Below, in pieces: positions 23,940-31,923 of a stretch of DNA of 64,000 nucleotides (within the stretch, counting starts at the first letter, position 1; every line of letters starts with the position of its first letter). The position numbers and the translations under genes are program-made. The notes beneath the pieces were generated by a model. It was not told the origin of the DNA. It saw only the letters and a list, made by a program, of their open reading frames with translations, and made no database searches. The DNA is from Roseburia hominis (GTDB taxonomy: Bacteria; Bacillota; Clostridia; Lachnospirales; Lachnospiraceae), in NCBI GenBank assembly GCA_040702975.1, contig CP159990.1, positions 1,116,001 through 1,180,000 on the forward strand. Reading direction: 5' to 3'.

Positions 23940-23989
23940 GTATATTCAAGAGCATCCCGCATGGCCATTCGGCCGTTACATAAGGTATT
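23940..23989 (+). repeat. REP-like palindromic repeat (family 1), copy 1
   Basis: Roughly 47-50 bp, with the core AGCATCCCGCATGGCCATTC and an end AAGGTAT. It is the most diverged copy: its 5' end reads GTATATTCAAG instead of ATACCCCAAG. It begins directly at the glycosyltransferase stop. Confidence 0.75.
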
Positions 23990-24100
23990 TTTTTAGATAC
24001 AGAAAAGTTTTTCGGTTGAAACGCAGAGGGGGATATAGTAAGATATTTCTGGTATATTTATGATATCAAAGTTACGGGAGCGCGAAGTAATTCATAGATC

Positions 24101-24148
24101 ATACCCCAGGAGCATCCCGTGTGGCCATGCGGTCATTTCATAAGGTAT
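24101..24148 (+). repeat. REP-like palindromic repeat (family 1), copy 2
   Basis: Starts ATACCCCAGGAGCATCCCG and ends TTTCATAAGGTAT; the outer ATACC/GGTAT arms pair. The inner GGCCATGCGGTC differs from the consensus. Confidence 0.82.
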
Positions 24149-24194
24149 ACCCCGAGGGCATCCCGTATGGCCATTCGGCCATTTCATAAGGTAT
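24147..24194 (+). repeat. REP-like palindromic repeat (family 1), copy 3
   Basis: Starts ATACCCCGAGGGCATCCCG, core TATGGCCATTCGGCC, ends TTTCATAAGGTAT. It shares its first bases with the end of copy 2, giving a tandem pair. Confidence 0.85.
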
Positions 24195-24274
24195 GATACC
24201 AAGGAGAGGATTTTTTCCTCGCAAAAGAAAAATATAATCTGGAAATACATAGGAAAAAACAGGAGGAGTTTCAG

Positions 24275-25438
24275 ATGAAGGACATAATAATTTCAGATGC
24301 AGTGAAGTACATTGGAGCGGACGATAAGACTTTGGATCTATTTGAAAGCCAGTATATCATTCCTAATGGAGTTTCTTATAATTCATATGTGATCTTAGAT
24401 GAGAAGATTGCAGTCATGGACACGATTGATGCGAGAAAGACTGAGGAATGGAAGGCAAATCTTGTGGAGGCGCTTGCGGGACGTACACCGGATTATCTTA
24501 TCATTTCGCACCTGGAGCCGGACCATTCGGCTAATATCCAGATGTTTGCCGAGATGTATCCGGAGGCGAAACTGGTCGCAAGTGCGAAGGCGATTGCCAT
24601 GCTGCCGCAGTTCTTTGGCGCAGATTTCACCGGAAGAACGATTGCGGTAAAAGAAGGGGAGACCCTGTCACTTGGAAGCCATACGCTCCAGTTTTTTATG
24701 GCGCCGATGGTACACTGGCCGGAGGTAATGGTGGAGTATGAGCAGACAGAGAAGATTCTGTTCTCTGCCGATGGATTTGGTAAATTCGGAGCGCTGGACG
24801 CAGAGGAAGACTGGGCATGCGAGGCGAGAAGATACTATTTTAATATCGTAGGAAAATATGGCGCGCAGGTGCAGGCTCTGCTTGAGAAAGTGGCTGCATT
24901 GGATATTCAGACAATCTGTCCTCTGCATGGACCGATCCTGAAAGAGAATCTGGGATATTACATAGAGAAATATCAGACCTGGAGCAGTTATCAGGCAGAA
25001 GACGACGGGGTGCTCATTGCTTATGTATCTATTCACGGCAATACGGCGAAGGCGGCTGAAAAGATGAAGGAGATTCTGGAGGCGAAGGGAGCAAAGAAGG
25101 TTGCGATCACGGACCTTTCCAGAGATGACATGGCGGAGGCCATTGAAGATGCGTTCCGGTACGACAAGCTGGTTCTGGCGGCAGCGTCTTATGATGGAGG
25201 GGTTTTCTTCTGTATGGATACCTTCCTGCGCAAGCTGGCGCACAAGAATTTCCAGAATAAGAAGATCGGCATGATCGAGAACGGAAGCTGGGCACCGAGT
25301 GCGGCGCGTACCATGAAAGGGATTGTGGAAGGCATGAAGAATGTGACGCTTTGCGAGAAGGTGGTTACGATCAAATCAGTAATGAAGGACGCAGACGTAG
25401 CTGAGATGGAAACACTGGCGGACGAAATTCTTGGTTAG
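24275..25438 (+). CDS. FprA family A-type flavoprotein (flavodiiron protein)
   Basis: The 387-residue protein has an N-terminal metallo-beta-lactamase domain with the diiron ligand motif HLEPDHS (about 80-86), a later MVHWPEVMVEYE, FSADGFGKFGALDAEEDW and ICPLHGPIL, and a C-terminal flavodoxin domain (VLIAYVSIHGNTAKAAEKM...LAAASYDGGVFFCMDTFLRKLAHKNFQNKKIGMIENGSWAPSAARTM). Flavodiiron proteins reduce O2 to water or NO to N2O, protecting anaerobes. No rubredoxin domain is fused, so an external electron donor is needed. ATG 24275 follows ACAGGAGGAG. It lies alone after the repeat region. Confidence 0.93.
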   Translation: MKDIIISDAVKYIGADDKTLDLFESQYIIPNGVSYNSYVILDEKIAVMDTIDARKTEEWKANLVEALAGRTPDYLIISHLEPDHSANIQMFAEMYPEAKLVASAKAIAMLPQFFGADFTGRTIAVKEGETLSLGSHTLQFFMAPMVHWPEVMVEYEQTEKILFSADGFGKFGALDAEEDWACEARRYYFNIVGKYGAQVQALLEKVAALDIQTICPLHGPILKENLGYYIEKYQTWSSYQAEDDGVLIAYVSIHGNTAKAAEKMKEILEAKGAKKVAITDLSRDDMAEAIEDAFRYDKLVLAAASYDGGVFFCMDTFLRKLAHKNFQNKKIGMIENGSWAPSAARTMKGIVEGMKNVTLCEKVVTIKSVMKDADVAEMETLADEILG

Positions 25439-25456
25439 TCCCGCAGGAGATACGTG

Positions 25457-26401
25457 ATGGATAGAAAAGAGAGCATATTGAGGAAGACCTGGGTGGTCTG
25501 CCTGCTTGCAATGGTCTGCTGTCTGCTTTGGGGAAGTGCGTTTCCCTGCGTAAAGGTAGGGTATCGCCTGTTTGAAGTAGGGGAGGCGGATACGGCGGCT
25601 CAGATCCTGTTCGCAGGTATCCGGTTTATGATAGCGGGCGTGTTGGTGGTCATCTTTGGATCCCTGATGAAGGGGAAGTTCCTGAGACCGAGGCGGGCAT
25701 CACTTCCTAAGATTGGGAAAATCTGTCTTTTGCAGACAGTTATACAGTATTTTTTCTTTTATGTAGGGCTGGCACATACCACAGGTGTGCGTGGGGCAAT
25801 CGTAGAAGCATCGAACGTATTTCTGGCGATTTTGGTATCCAGCCTGTTTTTCCGTATGGAAAAACTGGACGGAAAGAAGATGACAGGCTGTCTGATTGGA
25901 TTTGCAGGGGTGGTACTCATTAATTTAAGCGGCGGAAACGTAGATATGCGGTTCAACCTGCTGGGAGACGGATTTGTGTTTATCTCAGCATTTGCTTACG
26001 CACTTTCCTCCGTGCTGATCAAGCGATACTCGGAGACGGAGGATCCGGTAATGATCAGCGGTTATCAGTTCCTCGCAGGCGGACTTATAATGACCGCGGG
26101 AGCATTTTTAGCAGGCGGGCGGCTGGGAGCATTCACGCCGGCGGGCGGAGCACTGCTTCTGTATATGGCATTTATCTCCGCTGCCGCCTACACGATATGG
26201 GGAATTCTTCTGAAATACAATCCGGTATCGAAGGTAACGGTATTCGGGTTCTCGAATCCGGTGTTCGGAGTGCTGCTTTCTGCGCTGATTCTGGGCGAGG
26301 GAAGCGCCTTTGGCTGGCAGGGGATAGTCTCGCTTGTGTTGGTCTCCGTTGGAATATTTGTGGTCAATTATGGCGGAAATGTAGAGCAAAAGGAAGCGTA
26401 A
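25457..26401 (+). CDS. EamA family (DMT superfamily) transporter
   Basis: The 314-residue membrane protein has about ten helices in two EamA repeats. The first starts WVVCLLAMVCCLLWGSAFPCVKVGYRLF, and the second begins near residue 165 (LGDGFVFISAFAYALSSVLIKRYSETEDPVMISGYQFLAGGLIMTAGAFLAGG), ending FGFSNPVFGVLLSALILGEGSAFGWQGIVSLVLVSVGIFVVNY. Members export amino acids or other metabolites; the substrate is not deducible. GGAG stands 7 bases before ATG 25457. It follows the FprA gene by 18 bases and could share its transcript. Confidence 0.88.
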   Translation: MDRKESILRKTWVVCLLAMVCCLLWGSAFPCVKVGYRLFEVGEADTAAQILFAGIRFMIAGVLVVIFGSLMKGKFLRPRRASLPKIGKICLLQTVIQYFFFYVGLAHTTGVRGAIVEASNVFLAILVSSLFFRMEKLDGKKMTGCLIGFAGVVLINLSGGNVDMRFNLLGDGFVFISAFAYALSSVLIKRYSETEDPVMISGYQFLAGGLIMTAGAFLAGGRLGAFTPAGGALLLYMAFISAAAYTIWGILLKYNPVSKVTVFGFSNPVFGVLLSALILGEGSAFGWQGIVSLVLVSVGIFVVNYGGNVEQKEA

Positions 26402-26474
26402 AAGAAGGAATGCCTGTCGATAAGAATTTGCCTGAAAATTGCCCGAAAATTTGTCGGAAAATGATGGTTCAGAC

Positions 26475-26503
26475 TTGACAGGAAAATGAGAAAGTGTTAT
26501 ATT
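26475..26503 (+). promoter_or_regulatory. strong sigma-A-type promoter of the riboswitch unit
   Basis: TTGACA (26475-26480), a 17-base spacer, and TATATT (26498-26503). The start of transcription would be near 26510, just before the aptamer. Confidence 0.85.
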
Positions 26504-26514
26504 TTTATCAAGCA

Positions 26515-26645
26515 ATGGAAAGGGAGTAGCTGAACAGCCAAAATGGCTGGATTTGAAACCGTCAATCGATACCGAGAGGTATCCGTATCAAATGAGATAG
26601 CAAGACTTTTATTGTGGCAGATGTCATAATAGAAGTCTTTTTCTA
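26515..26645 (+). ncRNA. yybP-ykoY (manganese) riboswitch
   Basis: The leader has the conserved yybP-ykoY pieces in order: AAAGGGAGTAGC (26519-26530), a hairpin CAGCCAAAATGGCTG, the GAAACCGTCAAT block, a hairpin ATACCGAGAGGTAT, and the closing AGCAAGACTTTT (26599-26610). This matches aptamers that sense Mn2+ in other bacteria. A terminator shares its last arm, which suggests transcriptional control: metal binding holds the aptamer and prevents termination. The controlled genes are an unrecognised protein and a YccF membrane protein. Assignment is by motif, not by covariance search. Confidence 0.82.
26602..26645 (+). terminator. riboswitch-controlled terminator
   Basis: AAGACTTTTATTGTG (26602-26616) pairs with CATAATAGAAGTCTT (26625-26639) and is followed by T residues. 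Its 5' arm overlaps the conserved 3' strand of the aptamer, as an expression platform should. Confidence 0.8.
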
Positions 26646-26737
26646 TTATATTAAGAATTTCGTTATCTGTATTATAAAAACGGAAATAATCGGAGATGTC
26701 TGCCGCATAAACTTGCTGAAGAAAGTGAGGAGACAAG

Positions 26738-27163
26738 ATGAGTGATGAAATGATGAGACAGGAAATGCAGGAAGCTATTGAAGCGGGAGAGCGCGCACTT
26801 CGAAGCCTTGAGATGGCAAGGGACAAATTGAACAGCGCGAGGAGTTGGGGAATCGTGGATCTGTTTGGAGGAGGTTTGATCACAGATATGATCAAGCATA
26901 CCAGGATGAACGATGCGGCAGATTATATGGAAGCTGCCAAGCAGGATCTGCTGATATTCCAGAGGGAATTAAAAGATGTGAATGTACCCATGGATTTACG
27001 AATGGAAGTAGGCGGATTTCTTTCTTTTGCGGATTTCTTTTTTGATGGCCTGGTGGCAGACTACCTGGTGCAGTCGAAGATCGCAGATGCCAGAGCGCAG
27101 GTGGCTGATGCCATCAATATGGTGGAGATACTTCTTCGTGATTTGAGAGCAGTCGAGATATAG
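26738..27163 (+). CDS. conserved protein of unknown function under Mn riboswitch
   Basis: I do not recognise a named family in this 141-residue protein. It is mostly helical: MMRQEMQEAIEAGERALRSLEMARDKLNSARSWG, a central GIVDLFGGGLITDMIKHTRMNDAADYMEAAKQDLLIFQRELKD, and a last FLSFADFFFDGLVADYLVQSKIADARAQVADAINMVEILLRDL. The repeated glycine-rich or hydrophobic turns (DLFGGGL, FADFFFDGL) hint at two similar halves. No signal peptide is visible. AAAGTGAGGAG stands upstream of ATG 26738. It follows the riboswitch and precedes YccF by 18 bases, so a metal-linked role with that membrane protein is a fair guess. Confidence 0.6.
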   Translation: MSDEMMRQEMQEAIEAGERALRSLEMARDKLNSARSWGIVDLFGGGLITDMIKHTRMNDAADYMEAAKQDLLIFQRELKDVNVPMDLRMEVGGFLSFADFFFDGLVADYLVQSKIADARAQVADAINMVEILLRDLRAVEI

Positions 27164-27181
27164 GCGGAAAGGAGGAACAGT

Positions 27182-27541
27182 ATGGGCTGCTTGGGAAATG
27201 CATTATGGTTCGTTTTTGGCGGTGCACTTAGCGGATTGAGCTGGTGCCTGGCGGGGTGTTTATGGTGCATCACGGTCGTGGGTCTGCCGATTGGAATGCA
27301 GTGTTTTAAGTTTGCGGCGCTTAGTTTTTTCCCGTTTGGCAAGGAGGTGCAGTATGGCGGCGGAGCCGGTTCCTTTTTGCTAAATGTAATCTGGCTGGTG
27401 GTCTCGGGACTGCCGCTGGCGTTGGAGCATCTTGCGATTGGGGCGACGCTTTGCGTTACGATTATCGGAATCCCGTTTGGGCTGCAGCAGTTCAAACTGG
27501 CAAAGTTGGCGCTTATGCCGTTTGGGGCATCGGTGTATTAG
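27182..27541 (+). CDS. YccF domain inner-membrane protein
   Basis: The 119-residue protein has two YccF repeats, each with a membrane segment and the pattern G-L-P-I-G-x-Q: LSGLSWCLAGCLWCITVVGLPIGMQCFKFAALSFFPFGKEV, then LEHLAIGATLCVTIIGIPFGLQQFKLAKLALMPFG. YccF proteins are small membrane proteins with unknown function. AAAGGAGGAACAGT lies just before the ATG. It is in the same unit as the preceding gene and thereby under the Mn riboswitch, which suggests metal homeostasis. A bidirectional terminator follows. Confidence 0.85.
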   Translation: MGCLGNALWFVFGGALSGLSWCLAGCLWCITVVGLPIGMQCFKFAALSFFPFGKEVQYGGGAGSFLLNVIWLVVSGLPLALEHLAIGATLCVTIIGIPFGLQQFKLAKLALMPFGASVY

Positions 27542-27615
27542 ACAGTGTAATGGGAAAGGCAGCTGCTGCGGAAGAATCCCGCGGCGGCTGTCGAAAAAAA
27601 GATTCTTGGGAAAAC

Positions 27616-27650
27616 AAAAAGCTTGGAAACTTAATGTTTCCAAGCCTTTT
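27616..27650. terminator. bidirectional terminator between yccF and tRNA-Leu
   Basis: GCTTGGAAAC (27621-27630) pairs exactly with GTTTCCAAGC (27636-27645). On the plus strand CTTTT follows; on the minus strand TTTTTGTTTT follows. It serves the riboswitch unit and the tRNA. Confidence 0.88.
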
Positions 27651-27657
27651 GATGAGA

Positions 27658-27740
27658 TGCGGAAGATGGGACTTGAACCCACACGCCCTTGCGAGCACTA
27701 GAACCTGAATCTAGCTCGTCTGCCATTCCGACACTTCCGC
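27658..27740 (-). tRNA. tRNA-Leu (anticodon CAG)
   Basis: On the minus strand the 83-base sequence starts GCGGAAG and ends with the matching CTTCCGC plus discriminator A. The anticodon stem CTAGA/TCTAG encloses the loop TTCAGGT, so the anticodon is CAG (reads CUG). A long variable arm and the T-loop GGTTCAAGTCC are present, as expected for a leucine tRNA. The CCA end is not encoded. Confidence 0.95.
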
Positions 27741-27753
27741 GTCAACGATATTT

Positions 27754-27782
27754 ATATTACCACAACATTTTATATTTTGCAA
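27754..27782 (-). promoter_or_regulatory. promoter of the tRNA-Leu gene
   Basis: On the minus strand TTGCAA (27782-27777), 17 bases, then TAATAT (27759-27754), 13 bases before the tRNA 5' end. Confidence 0.75.
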
Positions 27783-27887
27783 TAGCTAATTTGAAAAAAA
27801 CTTAATTTTAAAAAATGAATTTCTAAATAATTCGTACTATGTTTTATTGATATAGCATGAATTATTTTTTTGTGCTAGAATAACCAT

Positions 27888-27980
27888 ATGATGTTGGGGG
27901 TAAAAGATATTTTGACCCCTATGATATACGGAGCACGCCCGATGAGTGAGGATATGGTGGAGGTTGTATGCAGAAATTAA
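27888..27980 (+). other. small upstream frame and palindrome before the AAA-ATPase gene
   Basis: A 30-codon frame starts at ATG 27888 and reads MMLGVKDILTPMIYGARPMS..., ending at TAA 27978-27980, 13 bases inside the ATPase gene. GGGGTAAAAG (27897-27906) and TTTTGACCCC (27910-27919) form a near-perfect palindrome inside it. Either a leader peptide coupled to the ATPase or an operator is possible; the frame may also be chance. Confidence 0.35.
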
Positions 27981-29683
27981 AGAAGCTCCCGATAGGGATT
28001 GAGAATTTTGCAGAGATGCAAACGGAAGACTTTTACCTTGTGGATAAGACTGCTTTTATAAAAGAACTACTCGAAAATTGGGGAAAAGTGAATTTGTTTA
28101 CTCGGCCGAGACGTTTTGGCAAGTCTATGAATATGAGTATGCTAAAAACCTTTTTTGAAATCGGTTGTGATGCAAGGCTATTCGAAGGACTTGAAATCAG
28201 CCGGGAGGAAGAGCTGTGCAGGGACTACATGGGGAAATATCCGGTTATTTCCATTACTTTAAAAGGTGTGGAAGGCCTGACATTTGACAGTGCTTGTGGT
28301 TCTCTGCGTGATTTGATTGGAAAAGAAGCGATGCGGTTCTCGTTTCTGGAGACAAGCGGGAAACTTACTGAGATGCACAAAGCTATGTATCGCGCACTGA
28401 TCAATGTAGATTTAAATGGGAGATTTACCATGTCGTCCGATGCGCTTGCCGCAAGCCTTAAGACATTGTCATTATTACTTGCCGTGCATTATGGACAAAA
28501 GGTGATTCTTCTGATTGATGAATATGATGTTCCTCTGGATAAGGCAGACCAGCACGGATATTATGAGCAAATGGTCAGTCTTCTTCGGAAATTTTTTGGC
28601 AATGCTTTGAAGACGAACGAGGATCTGCAATTTGCTGTGATGACGGGATGTCTGCGTGTTTCCAAGGAAAGTATTTTTACAGGTCTGAATAATTTGAAAA
28701 TAGCTTCTATTACAAATGCCGGTTTTGATACTTATTTTGGTTTTACTGACCGTGAAGTCAGAGACATGCTGGAATACTATGGCTTTGCAGATGTTTATGA
28801 ATCTGTAAAGGAATGGTATGACGGGTATCTGATTGGCCGGGAGAATATTTATTGTCCATGGGACGTTGTGAATTATTGCCAGGAACTGAAGGTGCTTCGT
28901 GAGAGTGAGCCGGGTGCTTATATGGTTCCGAAAAATTATTGGGTAAATACAAGTGGAAATGCAATCATAAAAACGCTTTTGACTCAGGCTTCCGGGAGGA
29001 CGCGGATAGAATTAGAACAGTTGATGGCAGGTGAAATCCTGGAAAAAAGAGTGGAAGAAAACTTAACGTATCATGATCTATATGACAGTATCGACCATAT
29101 CTGGAGCGTACTATTTGCTACGGGCTATCTCACCTGTGAAGGGATTACAGAAGACGGATTTTATCGGCTCCGTATTCCCAACCGGGAGATTCGGAATATT
29201 TTTGTGATGCAGATTATGAAATGGTTCGAGGAAGAGGTGAGGACGGAGCCTGCAAAGCTCGATGCGCTGTGCGAGGCGGCCCTTGCAGGAGATGTGAAAG
29301 GTTTCGAGGACGGTCTGAATGGATTTCTGAAGAGGACGATCAGTATCCGGGATACGTTTGTAAAATCAAAAAAAGAGAATTTTTACCATGGAATTCTGTT
29401 GGGACTGCTTGGTCACAGAGAGGATTGGTTCATAAAATCCAACGCAGAATCCGGTGATGGATATAGTGATATTCTGCTTCTGGATGAAGAGTCGGAGACT
29501 GGTATCGTGATAGAAATTAAGTATGCCGAAAGTGGCGGACTTAAGAATGCGTGTCGCGATGCGTTGAGACAGATTGAGGAGAAGCACTATGAAGTGTTCC
29601 TGCAAACGGAAGGCATGGAGAAAATCTTAAAGTATGGGATTGCATTTTTCAGAAAAAAATGTATGATCATGCGTGGAGAATAA
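27968..29683 (+). CDS. AAA-ATPase-like protein with C-terminal PD-(D/E)XK nuclease-like domain
   Basis: The 571-residue protein has the AAA-ATPase_like domain at 5-280: IGIENFAEMQTEDFYLVDKTAFIKELLENWGKVNLFTRPRRFGKSMNMSMLKTFFE, with a Walker A-like RPRRFGKS and later VILLIDEYDVPLDKA. The C-terminal 100 residues match the PDDEXK_9 domain (SGDGYSDILLLDEESETGIVIEIKYAESGGLKNACRDALRQIEEKHYE), where D and ExK would be nuclease-like. Such genes occur in many copies in gut Firmicutes and Bacteroidota; function is unproven, with mobile-element or defence roles suspected. The start ATG is within a short upstream frame, with GGTGGAGG 8 bases before. Confidence 0.85.
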   Translation: MQKLKKLPIGIENFAEMQTEDFYLVDKTAFIKELLENWGKVNLFTRPRRFGKSMNMSMLKTFFEIGCDARLFEGLEISREEELCRDYMGKYPVISITLKGVEGLTFDSACGSLRDLIGKEAMRFSFLETSGKLTEMHKAMYRALINVDLNGRFTMSSDALAASLKTLSLLLAVHYGQKVILLIDEYDVPLDKADQHGYYEQMVSLLRKFFGNALKTNEDLQFAVMTGCLRVSKESIFTGLNNLKIASITNAGFDTYFGFTDREVRDMLEYYGFADVYESVKEWYDGYLIGRENIYCPWDVVNYCQELKVLRESEPGAYMVPKNYWVNTSGNAIIKTLLTQASGRTRIELEQLMAGEILEKRVEENLTYHDLYDSIDHIWSVLFATGYLTCEGITEDGFYRLRIPNREIRNIFVMQIMKWFEEEVRTEPAKLDALCEAALAGDVKGFEDGLNGFLKRTISIRDTFVKSKKENFYHGILLGLLGHREDWFIKSNAESGDGYSDILLLDEESETGIVIEIKYAESGGLKNACRDALRQIEEKHYEVFLQTEGMEKILKYGIAFFRKKCMIMRGE

Positions 29684-29744
29684 GAAAAAACATGGGAGAT
29701 ATGCAGATGCTTTGCTGATCTCCGGAATAAAGAGAAGATAGGAC

Positions 29745-29801
29745 AGGGTTATTGTGTAGAGTGATGATTTGAAATCACATTTATACAATAGCCCTCTTTT
29801 T
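29745..29801 (+). terminator. Rho-independent terminator after the AAA-ATPase gene
   Basis: AGGGTTATTGT (29745-29755) pairs with ACAATAGCCCT (29785-29795) with one G-T pair, an inner TGAT/ATCA pair adds to it, and CTTTTT follows. Confidence 0.8.
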
Positions 29802-29838
29802 AGTGCCGGTATATAAGTAGTATAGCGCGATAATATAC

Positions 29839-29867
29839 GTAAAAATTTTACAAGAAATGGTTGATGA
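29839..29867 (+). promoter_or_regulatory. shared 29-bp regulatory box, copy upstream of pgmB
   Basis: Begins GTAAAAATTTTACAAGAAAT and ends GTTGATGA. It is 26/29 identical to 35243-35271 upstream of the sugar-binding protein gene. A possible -35 (TTGATG, 29861-29866) at its end and TGATAT 17 bases later make this a likely activator site, perhaps for the YesN-like regulator encoded between the two. Confidence 0.65.
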
Positions 29868-29949
29868 AGGGGAAAATGTCATGTGATATCATTAAGTCAA
29901 AATGAGGAATTTTGGAGAAATTTCTAAGTAAGAAAGGTAGGGCTATAAA

Positions 29950-30582
29950 ATGAAGGGTATTATTTTTGATTTGGATGGAGTGATTTGTTTCACAGACAAA
30001 TATCACTATATTGCATGGAAAAAGCTGGCAGATAAAGAGGGAATCTATTTTGATGAGACGATCAACAATAGACTGCGTGGCGTATCCAGAATGGAGAGTC
30101 TGGAAATCATTCTGGAGAGAGCCAAAAAGAGCTATACCGAAGAAGAAAAGGTTGCTATGGCTGAAGAGAAGAATGCAATCTATGTAGAATTGTTAAAAGA
30201 GATGACAGAGGCCGATTTGTCAGAGGAAGTGAAGGAAACCTTGCAGAAATTGCGGGAATGCGGGCTGAAGCTGGCAATTGGATCCAGCAGCAAAAATGCA
30301 AAAATAATTCTAAGGCAGTTGGGGCTGGAAGATTTCTTCGATGCCATCTCTGACGGAACGAACATTACAAAATCAAAACCGGACCCGGAAGTATTCTTGA
30401 AAGCAGCCGGTTTTATCGGAGAAGATCCGGCAGATTGTTTAGTCGTTGAAGATGCAAAGGCGGGTATTGAAGCGGCCACTGCAGGCGGATTTAAGAGTGC
30501 AGGGCTTGGGGAAGCCACAGAGCATCCGGAGGTGACTTATAAGCTGACGAGTTTTCGGGATTTATTAGAAATATGTCAATAA
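29950..30582 (+). CDS. pgmB: beta-phosphoglucomutase
   Basis: The 210-residue HAD-family enzyme begins MKGIIFDLDGVICFTDKYHYIAWKKLADKEG; Asp7 is the phosphorylated nucleophile and Asp9 the general acid. The cap shows INNRLRGVSRMESLEIIL, the loop that binds the sugar in beta-phosphoglucomutase. Other motifs are IGSSSKNAKIILRQLGL, SKPDPEVFLKAA and CLVVEDAKAGIEAATAGGFKSAGLG. It converts beta-glucose-1-phosphate to glucose-6-phosphate. A GH65 phosphorylase that makes beta-glucose-1-phosphate lies in the same locus, which supports the call. AGAAAGG precedes the ATG. A regulatory box shared with the ABC transporter gene is just upstream. Confidence 0.92.
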   Translation: MKGIIFDLDGVICFTDKYHYIAWKKLADKEGIYFDETINNRLRGVSRMESLEIILERAKKSYTEEEKVAMAEEKNAIYVELLKEMTEADLSEEVKETLQKLRECGLKLAIGSSSKNAKIILRQLGLEDFFDAISDGTNITKSKPDPEVFLKAAGFIGEDPADCLVVEDAKAGIEAATAGGFKSAGLGEATEHPEVTYKLTSFRDLLEICQ

Positions 30583-30640
30583 TAAAAACGGACGATATGA
30601 TATTTCTTGAATGGAAAAAAGACGTTTAGGGGGAATTATA

Positions 30641-31828
30641 GTGACTATACTGAATTACCACGATTTACAAGCGAATCATACATACATTTTTTCCCATACC
30701 GATCAAGAGAATTTTGTGAGTTTAGAGCATTCTGCAAATATCGAGGACCTTTCAAGTGCAAAGATAAACGGCATAGCTTATGTTTCGTTAGAGGAAATCA
30801 AAGATATACAAGGAAATCCGTTACACATTTTGTGGGTAAGCAATGGAACTTTGCGTATCAGTCTTATTATGGAACGTGGATTTGATGTGGGAGAAGTGTT
30901 TTGCCGTGAAGAAAAAATTAGTTGGGTAAGAGGCAAAGAGAGGTGTCTTTCCGATATTAGTGTGGATCTAAATCAGGAGAATGGCTGGGAAAAAGGATTT
31001 TTTGCCGCTGTGACCACACTTGGACCACAGCTTTTTGGTACTCCGGATGAGATTCGTACCGTTCACGGAACAGGAGCTTATTCGCCCTTTGATTTGGAAA
31101 GTCTTGTAATCATATACGATAAAAAAGAAATCAGTGTTTCAGCGGAAGGATTTTCGAAAGGATTTCGGGGAGAGGTGGAATATAAGAAGAAGGTAACGAT
31201 GCGAACCCGGATGAATTCCATGGTATTCCTCAGAGAAGAGACCACGACTAATTTGACAGACAGGACTTTGCCGATTGATGACGGATATCATATACAGCTT
31301 GCCGGCGATTTCATGGCGGAGGGCGGTTCTTATGTCCTTCCGGTCGCAACAGACCAGATGCTTCTTAGGGACAGTGTACCGAAAGAGGTGAGTCCAAAGG
31401 AAATCTATGATTTTAATACGGAACTGGACCCCATACGCTGCTATCAGTATGTGCCGGAGCGGGTGACAGGAGTTGAAGGAATCGGTGACTTTAAAGAGTA
31501 TAAACAAATTCAGGAGAACAAAGACAATCTGACCTGTGAGATGCTCGTGAATAAAAAGGGAAACAAAGCTGTGGTTGTGGTGAGGCCGCTTGACGTATTT
31601 CCGCGTTCACTGCTGGCAAAGCGTAATATCGCAGGAGATGACGCTATGTACGCCATCGAGGTCTGCAAGACCCGTCCAAACTCCATAAGACAGAAAGCGA
31701 TTGATGGAGAGTTGATGTATTTAGAGGCCCATGCTTCGATGCAGTCTATGGTTGCCATCGGCATACTAAAAGAAGAACTAATACGAGAGATGGTTACCTG
31801 TATTGAAACCCGGCACCCGCGAGAATAG
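30641..31828 (+). CDS. DUF4432 family protein, aldose-mutarotase-like
   Basis: The 395-residue protein fits DUF4432, a galactose-mutarotase-like beta-sandwich fold. Visible blocks are ISLIMERGFDVGEVFCREEKISWV, NGWEKGFFAAVTTLGPQLFGTPDEIRTVHGTGAYSP and MRTRMNSMVFLREETTTNLTDRTLPIDDGYHIQLAG. It presumably handles sugars in the carbohydrate locus, for example anomer interconversion; the substrate is unknown. GTG 30641 is taken as start because GGGGGA lies 7 bases upstream; ATG 30611 is in frame but has no site. It follows pgmB closely, so they are one unit. A TATAAT-like element lies after its stop, before the kinase gene. Confidence 0.8.
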   Translation: MTILNYHDLQANHTYIFSHTDQENFVSLEHSANIEDLSSAKINGIAYVSLEEIKDIQGNPLHILWVSNGTLRISLIMERGFDVGEVFCREEKISWVRGKERCLSDISVDLNQENGWEKGFFAAVTTLGPQLFGTPDEIRTVHGTGAYSPFDLESLVIIYDKKEISVSAEGFSKGFRGEVEYKKKVTMRTRMNSMVFLREETTTNLTDRTLPIDDGYHIQLAGDFMAEGGSYVLPVATDQMLLRDSVPKEVSPKEIYDFNTELDPIRCYQYVPERVTGVEGIGDFKEYKQIQENKDNLTCEMLVNKKGNKAVVVVRPLDVFPRSLLAKRNIAGDDAMYAIEVCKTRPNSIRQKAIDGELMYLEAHASMQSMVAIGILKEELIREMVTCIETRHPRE

Positions 31829-31923
31829 ATGTTTTCAATTGCTTTTTGCAATTTTCTAAAGAAGTATAATGTTTGAGGGAAAATTTGTACAGTGGAAAAG
31901 TATGTTTAGAGAGTGGTGAAAAA

